DNA from: Lachnospiraceae bacterium | GTDB lineage: Bacteria; Bacillota; Clostridia; Lachnospirales; Lachnospiraceae | NCBI GenBank assembly: GCA_910576125.1 | Contig: CAJTHM010000002.1 | Location: forward strand, 186,001 to 250,000 | Direction: 5' to 3' | Length of the DNA stretch: 64,000 bases | Part shown: positions 7,900-17,839 of the stretch, piece after piece | Position numbering within the stretch: the stretch's first letter is position 1 | How the letters are laid out: the number at the start of each line of letters is the position of its first letter | Program-made: the position numbers and the translations under genes | The notes under the pieces: model-generated | What the model was told of the DNA's origin: nothing | Databases searched by the model: none | Seen by the model: only the letters and a program-made list of their open reading frames with translations

Positions 7900-10074
7900 A
7901 TGGCGGGAGATTTTAACACGGAGAGCATGTTAGACATGTATCTGTTCGAGAACGGCCAGCTGCTGGAGCAGCTTCAGGAGACTGTTTTGGAACAGAAAGA
8001 TGCGGACTGCTTTGATGAGGACAGCATAAACGAGATATTCCGGACCATGCATACCATTAAAGGTTCTTCCGGTATCATGATGTTCGACAATATCACGGCT
8101 GTGTCGCACAAGCTGGAGGATGTCTTTTTCTATCTGAGAGAATCCCATCCGGACAATGTTCCCCATGTGGAGCTGGTGGAGCATGTGCTGGAGGTGGAAG
8201 ATTTCATCTCAAATGAGATGGAAAAGATCCGGAACGGCGATTCTGCTGACGGTGATGCCACGGACATCATTGCGGATCTGGACAGATTCTTGAATTTGAT
8301 CAAGAACGGAGGCGCGCAGGCAGAGGGAGGCGCGGCTCCGGAAAATGTGCATGAGGAGCCGAAGCATTTCTATATCGCGCCCGTGGCCAGCGCTGCCAGC
8401 CGTTTTTACAAGATTTTCATCCACTTTTTCCCGGAGACGGAGATGGCCAATGTCCATGCGTACAAGACCGTCTATGCGCTGAAGGAAATCGCGGAGGATA
8501 TTCTGTATTCCCCGGAGGATCTCCTCACGGACGAGAAGTGCGGCGAGACCATCATCAAGGAGGGTTTCCGCATTCTGCTGCAGGCACAGTGCAGCGAAGA
8601 GGATGTGCGTGAGCTCATAGGCGTGGGATATGACATTGAGAAAGTGGATGTCTTTGAGTGCGATGCCAATCAGTTCCTGCTGGGATTCGACTTTGGCGAT
8701 AATGAGCCCGCTCCGCAGATCGATCTGGAATCCAGCGTAGAGGTCATAGAGGCGAAGCAGGAGGCTAAGGCGTCCGAAGCGGGAGGGGCCGCTAAAGCGG
8801 AGGAGAAGAAGCCCGAGGCGCCGAAGATTACGCCGGGTGATTTCGTCATCCAGTCCAAGGAACCCGGCAAGCAGAAGAAGCTGGCCAAGGATAAGCCAAA
8901 GGGCGAAAAGGCTGCATTCATCAGCGTCAATGTGAGCAAGATGGATCAGCTGATGGATCTGATTGGAGAGCTTGTTATCTCCGAATCCGTGGTGCTGCAG
9001 AGTTCCGATCTGAAAGTGCCCGGACTGAACCTGGACAATTTCAACAAGGCGGCAGCCCAGCTGGCATCTATTTCCACCGATCTGCAGAATGTCATCATGT
9101 CCATGCGGATGGTGCCTTTGACGAATACTTTCCAGAAGATGAACCGTATCGTATTCGATGTGTCCAGAAAGCTGGGCAAGGATATCGAGTTCGTCATGGT
9201 GGGCGACTCCACTGAGGTGGATAAGAACATCATAGAACATATCTCCGATCCGCTGATGCATCTGGTGCGGAATGCCGTCGATCACGGCATCGAGAGCAAT
9301 GAAGAGCGCGCAGCCAGCGGCAAGACGGAAAAAGGCAAGGTTACTCTGTCCGCCAAGACTGAGGCCGGCAAGGTGTGGATTAGCGTGGAAGACAACGGTA
9401 CAGGTCTGGATCGTGAGAAGATTCTGGCCAAGGCGAGAAAGCAGGGCATCCTGGACGACAACAAGCCTGATGCCGCTTACTCGGACAAGGAAGTATACCA
9501 GTTCATCACGCTGCCCGGCTTCTCCACCAATGAAACGGTGACAGAATATTCCGGCCGCGGCGTAGGCATGGACGTGGTGGTGCAGAACATCCAGGCCATC
9601 GGCGGCGCTCTGGAAATCGAGAGCACGCCCGGCTTCGGCAGCATGATGAGCCTGAAGATTCCTCTGACGCTGGCAATCATCGACGGCATCGTCATGGAGG
9701 TGGGGAATTCCTCATTTGTGATGGAGACAGGGGTCATCAAGCAGTTCATCCGCGTGAAAGAGGATATGATGATTCATGAGCCTAACGGCGACGAATTCGT
9801 CATGATTCGCGGCGATTGCTTCCCGGTCATCCGCCTGGGCAGATGGTATGGCCTGGAGAAATATCAGGAGTCCGTGGAGGACGGCGTGATGCTGATCCTG
9901 GAAGTGGAAGACAGGAAAATCTGCCTCCTGGTAGATAAGCTGGTTGGCGAGCAAGAGATTGTGGTAAAACCGATTCCCTCGTATATCAAAAAAGTCAAGG
10001 GCCTGTCCGGCTGTACACAGCTTGGCGATGGCAGCATTGCTTTGATATTGGACGCCCCTGGATTGGTAGAATAA
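7900..10074 (+). CDS. cheA: Chemotaxis histidine kinase CheA
   Basis: Central chemotaxis kinase that phosphorylates CheY and CheB from receptor-CheW arrays. 724 residues from ATG 7900, chosen because AAAGGAG lies 6 bases upstream; an in-frame TTG 18 bases earlier overlaps that site. The P1 Hpt domain carries His51 (TMHTIKGSSG). A P2-like region spans about 140-260. A Lys/Glu/Ala-rich linker (about 275-330) leads to the P3 dimerisation helices (MDQLMDLIGELV), the P4 ATPase (HLVRNAVDHGIES, VEDNGTGLD, GRGVGMDVV) and the C-terminal CheW-like P5 domain (from about 585). All catalytic motifs are present. Confidence 0.96.
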   Translation: MAGDFNTESMLDMYLFENGQLLEQLQETVLEQKDADCFDEDSINEIFRTMHTIKGSSGIMMFDNITAVSHKLEDVFFYLRESHPDNVPHVELVEHVLEVEDFISNEMEKIRNGDSADGDATDIIADLDRFLNLIKNGGAQAEGGAAPENVHEEPKHFYIAPVASAASRFYKIFIHFFPETEMANVHAYKTVYALKEIAEDILYSPEDLLTDEKCGETIIKEGFRILLQAQCSEEDVRELIGVGYDIEKVDVFECDANQFLLGFDFGDNEPAPQIDLESSVEVIEAKQEAKASEAGGAAKAEEKKPEAPKITPGDFVIQSKEPGKQKKLAKDKPKGEKAAFISVNVSKMDQLMDLIGELVISESVVLQSSDLKVPGLNLDNFNKAAAQLASISTDLQNVIMSMRMVPLTNTFQKMNRIVFDVSRKLGKDIEFVMVGDSTEVDKNIIEHISDPLMHLVRNAVDHGIESNEERAASGKTEKGKVTLSAKTEAGKVWISVEDNGTGLDREKILAKARKQGILDDNKPDAAYSDKEVYQFITLPGFSTNETVTEYSGRGVGMDVVVQNIQAIGGALEIESTPGFGSMMSLKIPLTLAIIDGIVMEVGNSSFVMETGVIKQFIRVKEDMMIHEPNGDEFVMIRGDCFPVIRLGRWYGLEKYQESVEDGVMLILEVEDRKICLLVDKLVGEQEIVVKPIPSYIKKVKGLSGCTQLGDGSIALILDAPGLVE

Positions 10075-10100
10075 AATAAAAGAAAGGAACGGTATATCAT

Positions 10101-10640
10101 ATGGATGAAACAAGCAGGCTGCTGGGACAGCTGGATGAAATGGACGGCGGCGCGGACAGCAGGAACACGCAGAAAGGCAAGTACATGACTTTCAAGTCCG
10201 GGCCGGAATACTTCGGGCTGGAGATACAATATGTGCAGCAGATCATACAGTTCCAGTCGGTCACGAAGATTCCCGAGACAGAGGATTACATCAAGGGGCT
10301 GATCAATCTGAGAGGAAAGATCGTGCCTGTGGTGGATGTGCGTCTGCGCTTCAGACAGGGCGAGTATGAGTATAACGACAAGACCTGTATCCTTGTCATC
10401 AATGTAAAGGACAATACGGTGGGGCTGATCGTGGAGCAGATTGCCGAGGTGGTGGAAATCAAGGAGGAGAACATCCTGCCTCCCCCTACCATCGGCAGAG
10501 CGGACAAGGGCCATCACAAATATGTCTATGGCATCGGGAAAGTCGGAAATGCCGTGAAGCTTTTATTGGATCCGGAGAAGCTGCTGTATGATGAGGATTC
10601 ATCGGATGCAGAACAGAATAAGAAAATTGAGGAAGAGTGA
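10101..10640 (+). CDS. cheW: Chemotaxis coupling protein CheW
   Basis: Adaptor linking chemoreceptors to CheA. 179 residues. A CheW domain covers about 28-165 ([44 protein letters not shown]). About 25 extra N-terminal residues and an acidic C-terminal tail ([13 protein letters not shown]) make it longer than the minimal domain. The ATG follows AAAGGAAC. It lies 26 bases after cheA and 14 bases before the MCP gene, so kinase, coupler and receptor are made together. Confidence 0.95.
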   Translation: MDETSRLLGQLDEMDGGADSRNTQKGKYMTFKSGPEYFGLEIQYVQQIIQFQSVTKIPETEDYIKGLINLRGKIVPVVDVRLRFRQGEYEYNDKTCILVINVKDNTVGLIVEQIAEVVEIKEENILPPPTIGRADKGHHKYVYGIGKVGNAVKLLLDPEKLLYDEDSSDAEQNKKIEEE

Positions 10641-10654
10641 AAGGAGTGAATGAC

Positions 10655-12007
10655 ATGAAGAACTTGAAAATGAAGACAAAATTAATTATAGGGTTTCTTA
10701 TCCCTATCATCCTTACTTTGCTGAACATCATCATCGGTGACCTGTCCACCAAGGCGGCGGTGCGGATTACGGATCCTGCAGCACAGGAGCGTTATGTGAC
10801 CAACGCGGCTATCTTCACCGCAGCCATCGCAGTGGTGTCCGTGGGAATCACGGTGTTCGTAGCGCTGGCGCTGATTAAGGTCATCGAGAAGTCTGTGGCG
10901 CAGCTGTCCGATGCGGCGAAGGAGATCGCCAAGGGCCGCGTGGATATCAAGATGGTCAAATACAACAACGATGAGTTCGGCGAGCTGGTAGACGAGTATA
11001 CCAAGGTAATCGACAATATCAAGTATCAGGCCCAGGTGGCTGAGGAAGTGGCCGGCGGAAATTTGACCATCACGGTCAATCCCAGTTCCGCAGAGGATGT
11101 GCTGGGACACTCCCTGAAGAAGCTGGTGGAGGACAACCATAATGCCCTGAGCAATATCAGCGACGCGGGATCCCAGGTCACGATCAGCTCCTCCCAGGTG
11201 GCAAGCGCCAGCCAGGCACTGGCCCAGGGCTCCACGGAGCAGGCAAGCGCCATTGAAGAGATTACGGCTTCTATCGACGAAATCGCGGAGAAGACGAAAC
11301 AGAACGCGGAGCAGGCGAATTCCGCAGCGACGCTGGTGGTGCACGCGATAGAGGATGTAAAGCGGGGCAATGTGCAGATGCAGGATACCATAGCGGCCAT
11401 GCAGGATATCAACAGGTCTTCCGAGAATATCTCTAAGATTATCAAGACCATTGAGGATATCGCGTTCCAGACCAACATCCTTGCGCTGAACGCGGCTGTT
11501 GAGGCGGCAAGGGCAGGCGAGGCCGGCAAGGGCTTTGCGGTAGTGGCAGAAGAGGTCAGAAGCCTTGCGGCCAAGAGCGCCGAGGCTGCCAGCGAGACAT
11601 CGGCTCTGATTGAGGATTCCATCGAGAAGGTGAACTCCGGATCCAAAATCGTGGATGAGACTGCCAAGGCAATGGAAGAAATCACAAAGGTGGTTCAGGA
11701 GAGCGAAATCATCATCAATGGCATCGCGGAATCTTCCAATTACCAGGCGACGGCAGTTGCGCAGATTGAACAGGCTATCACGCAGGTATCCCAGGTGGTG
11801 CAGACCAACTCCGCTACCAGCGAGGAATGTGCGGCGGCCAGCGAAGAATTGTCCAACCAGGCTTCCAGGATGCGCGAGATGCTTTCCATGTACCATCTGA
11901 GCAATGAAAGCGTAAGCAATCCTTCCTTTAAGAGCTCTGCTTCCTATGCTTCTTCTGCATCCAATGAGCAGGTGATTTCTCTGGGCGACGACTTTGGAAA
12001 GTATTAA
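10655..12007 (+). CDS. Methyl-accepting chemotaxis protein with minimal extracytoplasmic part
   Basis: Chemoreceptor of 450 residues. Start ATG 10655 has AAGGAG nine bases upstream. TM1 (about 9-29) and TM2 (about 51-74) are separated by only about 20 residues, so there is no room for a periplasmic ligand-binding domain. HAMP follows (about 75-130), then a methyl-accepting signalling domain with the conserved hairpin tip ([19 protein letters not shown]...). The C-terminus is Ser-rich. The architecture suggests sensing of the membrane or energy state, or a cytoplasmic ligand. Genetic linkage to cheA-cheW suggests it is the core array receptor. Confidence 0.93.
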   Translation: MKNLKMKTKLIIGFLIPIILTLLNIIIGDLSTKAAVRITDPAAQERYVTNAAIFTAAIAVVSVGITVFVALALIKVIEKSVAQLSDAAKEIAKGRVDIKMVKYNNDEFGELVDEYTKVIDNIKYQAQVAEEVAGGNLTITVNPSSAEDVLGHSLKKLVEDNHNALSNISDAGSQVTISSSQVASASQALAQGSTEQASAIEEITASIDEIAEKTKQNAEQANSAATLVVHAIEDVKRGNVQMQDTIAAMQDINRSSENISKIIKTIEDIAFQTNILALNAAVEAARAGEAGKGFAVVAEEVRSLAAKSAEAASETSALIEDSIEKVNSGSKIVDETAKAMEEITKVVQESEIIINGIAESSNYQATAVAQIEQAITQVSQVVQTNSATSEECAAASEELSNQASRMREMLSMYHLSNESVSNPSFKSSASYASSASNEQVISLGDDFGKY

Positions 12008-12027
12008 TAGAAAATGAGGTGCATTGA

Positions 12028-12381
12028 ATGAATCTGTTAGAAGAGCTGAGGGCTTTGGGAGTGGACGTGGATGACGGGCTGAAGCGTCTGATGGGGAATG
12101 AAAAGCTTTACAGAAGGCTGTTGGGTTCTTTCGTGAAGATGATCGGAACCCAGGCAGTGGATCCGGATTTTGATGAGAATGATTACACGGAGGCTCTGGA
12201 GAAAGCCCATTCCATCAAGGGGACAGCCGGAAACCTGTCGCTTACCCCTATTTATGAGTCTTACAGCGAAATTTTGAATCTGCTGCGGTCCGGCAAACCG
12301 GCGGAAGCGAAAGCTGTCCTTGCAAAGGTATTGCCCATTCAGCAGGAAATCATTTCCTGTATTGAGAACAATATGGAATAG
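12028..12381 (+). CDS. Stand-alone Hpt phosphotransfer protein
   Basis: 117 residues forming a four-helix Hpt domain, with the phosphorylatable His61 in KAHSIKGTAGNL. A GAGGTG Shine-Dalgarno precedes the ATG; the gene lies 21 bases after the MCP gene and just before the operon terminator. Free Hpt proteins shuttle phosphate between receiver domains. Candidate partners encoded here are the two REC-HD-GYP proteins and the CheY-like protein. The partner assignment is inference. Confidence 0.88.
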   Translation: MNLLEELRALGVDVDDGLKRLMGNEKLYRRLLGSFVKMIGTQAVDPDFDENDYTEALEKAHSIKGTAGNLSLTPIYESYSEILNLLRSGKPAEAKAVLAKVLPIQQEIISCIENNME

Positions 12382-12396
12382 GAATGAATGTGAGAG

Positions 12397-12432
12397 CAGT
12401 GCTGCGGGAATCATTTCTGCAGCACTGTTTTT
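12397..12432 (+). terminator. Intrinsic terminator ending the chemotaxis operon
   Basis: A perfect 9-bp stem (CAGTGCTGC / GCAGCACTG) with a 13-base loop is followed directly by TTTTT. It falls 15 bases after the Hpt stop codon. It also lies inside the longest possible reading frame of the next gene, which shows that the debranching-enzyme gene must start downstream. Confidence 0.85.
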
Positions 12433-12551
12433 CACCTCGCAGTGAAAGGCATGGCATGGGAATCATCGATAGATTACGCGGCAGGATAAATCCTGCCGCA
12501 AAAGAGAAAATACGGATAGAGGTAAAAGAGGAAGGATTGGAAGGAGATAGT

Positions 12552-14663
12552 ATGGAAGCTGTGCATCAAAAGCCCCAGCGAGGCATGAAGCTGCAGCCCC
12601 TGGATGAAATCAATGGATTCATGGTCCGGCCGGGTTTCTACAACAGGGACGGCGCCACGGCAGCGTCAAACGGCGTCAGTTTTACGATTCATTCCCGGGG
12701 AGCGACGAAGTGTACTTTGCTGCTATTCCGCCCCCAGGAGGCAGAACCCTATGCAAGGCTGGAGTATCCGGAGTCCTATCATATCGGGAATACCTACTCG
12801 ATGCTGGTATTTGGGATTAACATCGAGGAATTTGAATATGCGTTCCAGCTGGACGGCCCCTATGACAAGGCAAAGGGAAAACTTTTTGATAAGGAAAAGG
12901 TGCTGCTGGATCCTTATGCCAGAGCTGTGACCGGTCAGCGGAAATGGGGAGAGCGTCCGGAGAACGGAAAGAATTTTGAATACCATGCCAGGGTGGTGGA
13001 GAACAACTTTGACTGGGGAAAAATCATGCATCTGGAGACACCCCTGGAAGACCTGGTCATCTATGAGATGCATGTGAGGGGATTTACAAAGGATTCCTCC
13101 TCGGGGGTAACGGCGCCGGGGACCTATGAGGGGCTGCGCCAGAAGATTCCCTATCTGAAGAATCTGGGCGTGAATGCCGTGGAGCTGATGCCCATCTTTG
13201 AGTTTGATGAGATGGAGGATGCCAGGGTGGTGGACGGCGTACAGCTCTACAATTACTGGGGCTATAACACGGTCTGTTTTTTTGCGCCGAATACGAGTTA
13301 TACCTCGGAGGTGGAGCACAATCATGAGGGGGACGAGCTGAAACAGCTGATTTATGAGCTGAAAGAAAACGGAATCGAAGTCATTCTGGATGTGGTGTTC
13401 AACCACACGGCGGAGGGAAATGACGACGGCCCCTGCTTCTCCTTTAAGGGAATCGACAATGATGTATACTATATCCTGACGCCGGACGGACATTACTATA
13501 ATTTCAGCGGTTGCGGAAACGCGCTGAACAGCAACCACCCCATGACCAGGAGATTTATTATCGATTGCCTGAGGTATTGGGTGACGGAATACCGTGTAGA
13601 CGGATTCCGCTTCGATTTGGCTTCTATACTGACCCGCGACCAGAAAGGCGAGCCCATGGCAGAGCCGCCGATCATCCAGGAGATTGCCTATGATTCCATT
13701 CTGGGCAAGGTGAAGCTCATAGCGGAGGCCTGGGACGCGGTGGGCCTCTATCAGGTAGGGAGCTTCCCGGCTTTCCGCAGATGGTCGGAATGGAACGGCA
13801 GATACAGGGATGATATGCGGAGATTCCTGAAAGGAGACGGCGGCATGGCCGGAACGGCAATCACGCGGATTACCGGTTCCCGGGATATGTACGATCCCAT
13901 GAAGCGGGGGGAGAGCGCGTCGGTGAATTTCCTGACCTGCCATGATGGCTTTACCCTGTATGATTTATATTCCTACAATGTCAAGCACAATGAGAAGAAC
14001 GGCTGGGACAATACGGACGGGGACAACAACGGGAACAGCTGGAACTGCGGCGTGGAGGGTGAGACAGACGATCCGGAGATAGAGTCGCTTCGCCGCCGGA
14101 TGGTGAAGAATGCTTTCGCCACACTGATGTGCAGCAGAGGCCCGGCCATGTTCTATGCCGGGGATGAGTTCTGCAATACCCAGTTCGGGAACAATAATGC
14201 ATACTGTCAGGACAACCGCATTTCCTGGCTGGACTGGAACAGGCTGGAGGAATATGGGGAGATACATGACTTCTTTCGATATATGATAGCGTTCCGAAAG
14301 GAGCATGCCGTGGTGCGGAAGTCCATGGGGAATGCGGCCTGCGGTTTCCCGGAAATCAGCCTCCACAATGGCTATCCATGGAACGGAAGGACGGATTACA
14401 ACTGCAGGCTGATCGGGATCATGTATGCGGGCAGGGACGAGACAGATTCGAAAGACGACATCGTCTTCTATGGGATGAACGCTTACTGGGATCCGCTGGA
14501 CATGCAGCTGCCGAATCTGCCCGAGGGGATGCGCTGGAAAATCTGCGTCAATACTTTCGCGGAATACGCGGACGGAAAAGATATTGGGGCTGAGACGAAT
14601 TTACAGTACGACAGCATGCTGAAAATCCCGCCCCGGACAGTGGTGGTGCTGGTGGCCGAATAG
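12552..14663 (+). CDS. Glycogen debranching enzyme / isoamylase-type GH13 (GlgX-like)
   Basis: Predicted hydrolase of alpha-1,6 branches in glycogen-like glucans. 703 residues from ATG 12552, which has AAGGAG five bases upstream; the earlier in-frame ATG at 12384 lies before a terminator and is rejected. A CBM48-like N-terminal domain (about 25-115) precedes the GH13 barrel: region I DVVFNHTAEG (about 280), region II GFRFDLASIL with the Asp nucleophile (about 353), region III IAEAWDAVG (about 390) and region IV TCHDGF (about 460). A C-terminal beta domain ends in PPRTVVVLVAE. The segment NEKNGWDNTDGDNNGNSWNC is typical of isoamylase/GlgX proteins. No glg partners are adjacent. Confidence 0.88.
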   Translation: MEAVHQKPQRGMKLQPLDEINGFMVRPGFYNRDGATAASNGVSFTIHSRGATKCTLLLFRPQEAEPYARLEYPESYHIGNTYSMLVFGINIEEFEYAFQLDGPYDKAKGKLFDKEKVLLDPYARAVTGQRKWGERPENGKNFEYHARVVENNFDWGKIMHLETPLEDLVIYEMHVRGFTKDSSSGVTAPGTYEGLRQKIPYLKNLGVNAVELMPIFEFDEMEDARVVDGVQLYNYWGYNTVCFFAPNTSYTSEVEHNHEGDELKQLIYELKENGIEVILDVVFNHTAEGNDDGPCFSFKGIDNDVYYILTPDGHYYNFSGCGNALNSNHPMTRRFIIDCLRYWVTEYRVDGFRFDLASILTRDQKGEPMAEPPIIQEIAYDSILGKVKLIAEAWDAVGLYQVGSFPAFRRWSEWNGRYRDDMRRFLKGDGGMAGTAITRITGSRDMYDPMKRGESASVNFLTCHDGFTLYDLYSYNVKHNEKNGWDNTDGDNNGNSWNCGVEGETDDPEIESLRRRMVKNAFATLMCSRGPAMFYAGDEFCNTQFGNNNAYCQDNRISWLDWNRLEEYGEIHDFFRYMIAFRKEHAVVRKSMGNAACGFPEISLHNGYPWNGRTDYNCRLIGIMYAGRDETDSKDDIVFYGMNAYWDPLDMQLPNLPEGMRWKICVNTFAEYADGKDIGAETNLQYDSMLKIPPRTVVVLVAE

Positions 14664-14762
14664 AACAGAGATTCCGCAGCCTGCATCTGCAGGGGCAAAT
14701 ATCCGCAGACCGCATAGAATATAGGGAACGATATTGCCCCTTGCGCGGAGGAGAACCCGGGT

Positions 14763-16466
14763 ATGGACTGTAGAGACAGGATTCTCTCTAATAACTACTA
14801 TGATGTCATCATTGATTTCCCGATAGATGAACTGCAGTATGACTATTTTGATCTGTGCAGTGTCAATGTAGATGAGCTCTATAACATTGTATACATCAAT
14901 CAGGAGAATATCCGAAATGTCAGCAATTACATTTTCGACTATAAAAGCGTGCCGAAGCTGTATGGCCTGATGCAGGAGGAGTTTAACGGTCAGGATTTCG
15001 ACCCCAACAGCCTGATTGTCAGCGGGATCACGCAGGCCCAGAGGGCGCCTCTGAGCCTGACGGGCCGGGGTACCGTGGTCTGTGTCATCGACACGGGGAT
15101 AGACTATACCAATGAGGTGTTCCGGGACAGCCAGGGGAACAGCCGGATTCTGGCGATTTGGGACCAGACGGATCAGAGCGGTGCGCCGCCGGAGGGCTTT
15201 TACTACGGTTCCGTGTATACGAGAGAGGACATCAACCGGGCACTGCAGTCGGAAGACCCGTACAGCATTGTGCCCAGCCGGGATGAAATCGGGCATGGAA
15301 GCGCGCTGGCGAGTGTGGCGGCGGGCAGCAGGCTGGGGAACGGGCTGGGCTATATCGGGGCCGCACCGGATGCGGACATAGTTGTAGTGAAACTGAAGCA
15401 GGCCAAGCGGTATCTCAGGGATTTCTATATGATACCGGCCGGGGTACCGGCCTATGAGGAGACGGATATCATGCTGGGGGCCCGGTATGCGGACAGCTTC
15501 GTGGAACAGTTCAGCCGGCCCGTGGTAATCTGCCTGGGGCTGGGCACCAGCTACGGCGACCATGAGGGCAACGGGCCTCTGCCGCGCTATCTGGATGCCA
15601 TAGCGGCAAAGCGCAGCCGGGCGGTGGTGGTCTGCGGCGGGAACGAAGGGAATGCGGGGCACCATTTTCAAGGAAAGCTGGATTCCCGGATGAAGACAGT
15701 GCCGGTGGAAATCAGGGTATCGGACAATGCGGAGGGGTTTGTCATGGAGCTGTGGGGGAATGTGCCGGACATCTTCACCATATCCGTGCGCTCTCCCGGC
15801 GGGGAGACCATTCCCGCCATCCGGCTGGGAATCCAGGGCAGCATCACGTACAGCTTTATCTATGAGAGGACCCGGATTACGATTGCCGGTTTCCTGGTGG
15901 AACCCGGCTCCGGGGAGGAACTGGTGCTGCTGCGGGTAGCGCTGCCCACGCCCGGCATCTGGACGTTCCAGGTGGAGGCAGTGGGAAATACCTATAACGG
16001 AAGCTTTCATCTGTGGCTGCCTATTACACAGTTCATGAATTCATCGGCCTATTTTCTGGAGGCATCGCCCTATGTCACCCTGACAGAGCCTGCCATGGCG
16101 GGCTTTTGTATCGGCGTGTCCGCCTACAATGCTGCCAACAACAGCTTTTTCATTGAATCCGGACGGGGCTTTACCAGGAATAATACGGTGAAGCCTGATT
16201 TCGCCGCGCCCGGAGTGAACGTATCCACTATTCGGGGCAGGGAGACGGGCAGCAGCTTTGCCGCCGCTATCACAGCCGGCGCGGTGGCGCAGTTTTTGCA
16301 GTGGGCTGTGGTGGAGGGGAATGATCCTATTGTGTCCAGCAGGGAGATTAAGAACTACTTTATCAGGGGGGCTTCGAGGAGCCCTGATTTGACTTATCCC
16401 AACAGGGAATGGGGGTATGGGCGGCTGAACGTTGTGGGGACTTTTGACGCGTTGATTGGGGTGTGA
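14763..16466 (+). CDS. S8 (subtilisin-like) serine peptidase, Csp-like
   Basis: 567 residues with a complete subtilase triad: Asp110 (VIDTGIDY), His178 (IGHGSALASVAAGS) and Ser at about 498 (GSSFAAAITAGA). A roughly 100-residue N-terminal prodomain-like region precedes the catalytic domain. An inserted beta-sandwich-like segment (about 310-430) separates His from Ser, as in the CspA/B/C family of Clostridia. No signal peptide is evident. Csp proteases process spore cortex hydrolases in some Clostridia, but Lachnospiraceae carry many paralogues of unknown role, so only the protease assignment is firm. GGAGGAG lies about 10 bases before the ATG. Confidence 0.87.
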   Translation: MDCRDRILSNNYYDVIIDFPIDELQYDYFDLCSVNVDELYNIVYINQENIRNVSNYIFDYKSVPKLYGLMQEEFNGQDFDPNSLIVSGITQAQRAPLSLTGRGTVVCVIDTGIDYTNEVFRDSQGNSRILAIWDQTDQSGAPPEGFYYGSVYTREDINRALQSEDPYSIVPSRDEIGHGSALASVAAGSRLGNGLGYIGAAPDADIVVVKLKQAKRYLRDFYMIPAGVPAYEETDIMLGARYADSFVEQFSRPVVICLGLGTSYGDHEGNGPLPRYLDAIAAKRSRAVVVCGGNEGNAGHHFQGKLDSRMKTVPVEIRVSDNAEGFVMELWGNVPDIFTISVRSPGGETIPAIRLGIQGSITYSFIYERTRITIAGFLVEPGSGEELVLLRVALPTPGIWTFQVEAVGNTYNGSFHLWLPITQFMNSSAYFLEASPYVTLTEPAMAGFCIGVSAYNAANNSFFIESGRGFTRNNTVKPDFAAPGVNVSTIRGRETGSSFAAAITAGAVAQFLQWAVVEGNDPIVSSREIKNYFIRGASRSPDLTYPNREWGYGRLNVVGTFDALIGV

Positions 16467-16503
16467 GCGGAAACAATTAGATAATGTTCATTTCTGGAAT
16501 AAG

Positions 16504-16570
16504 ATCCATATCTAAAATCGGAAAACTCTTTACTATTTAAAGATTTTTGTGATTTAGATATGGATTTTTT
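16504..16570. terminator. Long inverted repeat, terminator-like
   Basis: Thirteen-bp perfect arms at 16504-16516 (ATCCATATCTAAA) and 16553-16565 enclose a 36-base A+T-rich loop with its own small stem. T5 follows at 16566-16570. It lies 37 bases after the subtilase stop. It is a likely terminator, though the long loop is unusual and an operator role is not excluded. Confidence 0.5.
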
Positions 16571-16630
16571 GCATACCATGTTATAATTTTATCAAACCTA
16601 TATTACGTTGAATCTGGCGATACGGCCATA

Positions 16631-16659
16631 TTGAAAAACAGCGATGGAAATGATAAAAT
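16631..16659 (+). promoter_or_regulatory. Promoter of the esterase gene
   Basis: TTGAAA at 16631-16636, a 17-base spacer ending in TGA, and TAAAAT at 16654-16659, giving an extended -10 (TGATAAAAT). It lies 43 bases before the esterase ATG. Confidence 0.65.
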
Positions 16660-16702
16660 AAAGATAATTAATTGATGGATTTTTGAAAGAGGAGGAGATT
16701 GC

Positions 16703-17749
16703 ATGAACAAAGAAGTGGTTATACTGAATGAGGAGCGGAATGTTTCCCTGACAGTCTATTTGCTGGAGGAGAGCGAGGCAATCTCTGCGATTAGGAAGCG
16801 TCCCCTGGTGCTGGTGCTGCCCGGCGGGAGCTATCAGTTCTGTTCGGACAGAGAGGCGGATCCGGTGGCTTTTCCGTATCTAAAGGCAGGCTACCACGCG
16901 GCGATTCTGCGCTATTCGGTGTCGGAGCATGCCGGTTGGCCCAATCCGCTGGAGGACTATGAGCAGTCCATGGAGTTCCTGAAAGCAAAGGCTCAGGAAT
17001 GGAATATCTACGCGGATAAGATTGCCGTAATCGGTTTTTCGGCAGGCGGGCATCTGGCGGCAGCGGCGGCTACCATGGCGAAGAACCGCCCGGCGGCAGC
17101 GATTCTGGGCTACGCGGTGGCCGGGGAGGTGGTAAAGGGCTGTTCCCCCACGGCGCCGGATACCATCAGCGAAGTGGATGAGCAGACCCCGCCATGTTTC
17201 CTGTTCCACACCAGGAATGACAATGTGGTGCCTGTGATGAATTCCATCAAGTTCATGGAGGCTCTGGCAGAGCACGACATCACCTTTGAGAGCCACATCT
17301 ACGCCTATGGCCCCCATGGCTTCAGCACATGCGACACCAGCGTCCAGGGGGTGTCCACCCATATCAGCAAAAGGGTGCCGAACTGGGTGGCGGATTCCAT
17401 CGGATGGCTCAGGGAAGTGTTTGGGGAGTTCGACGACAGGCAGGACGGGCTTCTGGAGCCGGAGGTGAAGCCCAGACTTTCCGCGGATGGGGAGCCTTTT
17501 CTCTCCCTTGACTGCACTATGGGCCGCATTCAGAGGAATCCGGAGAGCGCGGGGATTCGGGAGGCAGTGATGGCGCTGGTGAGGGATGCCGCGCCGGATA
17601 ATCCCACGCTCCGGGAAGGCGGGATGCCTGCTGAGATGGAGAAGATGGTGAATATGATGCGCATCCGGGACGTGCTGGAATTCGTGCAGACAGGTGAGGA
17701 GGCGCTGAGGGAGCTGGACGCGCGGCTGAGACAGATTCCCAATATCTGA
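16703..17749 (+). CDS. Alpha/beta hydrolase, acetyl-esterase (BD-FAE-like)
   Basis: Predicted cytoplasmic carbohydrate or xenobiotic esterase of 348 residues, with no signal peptide. An HGG-like oxyanion segment (LVLPGGSYQF, 38-47), nucleophile Ser113 in GFSAGGH, acid Asp173 (TRNDNVVP) and His205 (GPHGFS) form a complete triad. The hydrolase domain ends near residue 245. The remaining about 100 residues (GLLEPEVKPRL... to the end) have no relative I recognise and are rich in charged helices. AGGAGGAG precedes the ATG. It probably removes acetyl groups from imported oligosaccharides, by analogy with the family. Confidence 0.8.
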   Translation: MNKEVVILNEERNVSLTVYLLEESEAISAIRKRPLVLVLPGGSYQFCSDREADPVAFPYLKAGYHAAILRYSVSEHAGWPNPLEDYEQSMEFLKAKAQEWNIYADKIAVIGFSAGGHLAAAAATMAKNRPAAAILGYAVAGEVVKGCSPTAPDTISEVDEQTPPCFLFHTRNDNVVPVMNSIKFMEALAEHDITFESHIYAYGPHGFSTCDTSVQGVSTHISKRVPNWVADSIGWLREVFGEFDDRQDGLLEPEVKPRLSADGEPFLSLDCTMGRIQRNPESAGIREAVMALVRDAAPDNPTLREGGMPAEMEKMVNMMRIRDVLEFVQTGEEALRELDARLRQIPNI

Positions 17750-17839
17750 AGCGGCAGGGATGCTTGTTGACGCCGGAAAGCAGGTATGTGGACCGGCAGT
17801 GTTGGTGCCGCTCAATGGGCGGTGGAATGGAGTTTCATC

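Noticed and set aside
12384..12551. Longer N-terminus for the debranching enzyme starting at 12384
   Set aside because: It would span an intrinsic terminator (12397-12432) and lacks a ribosome site; ATG 12552 has AAGGAG at the right distance.
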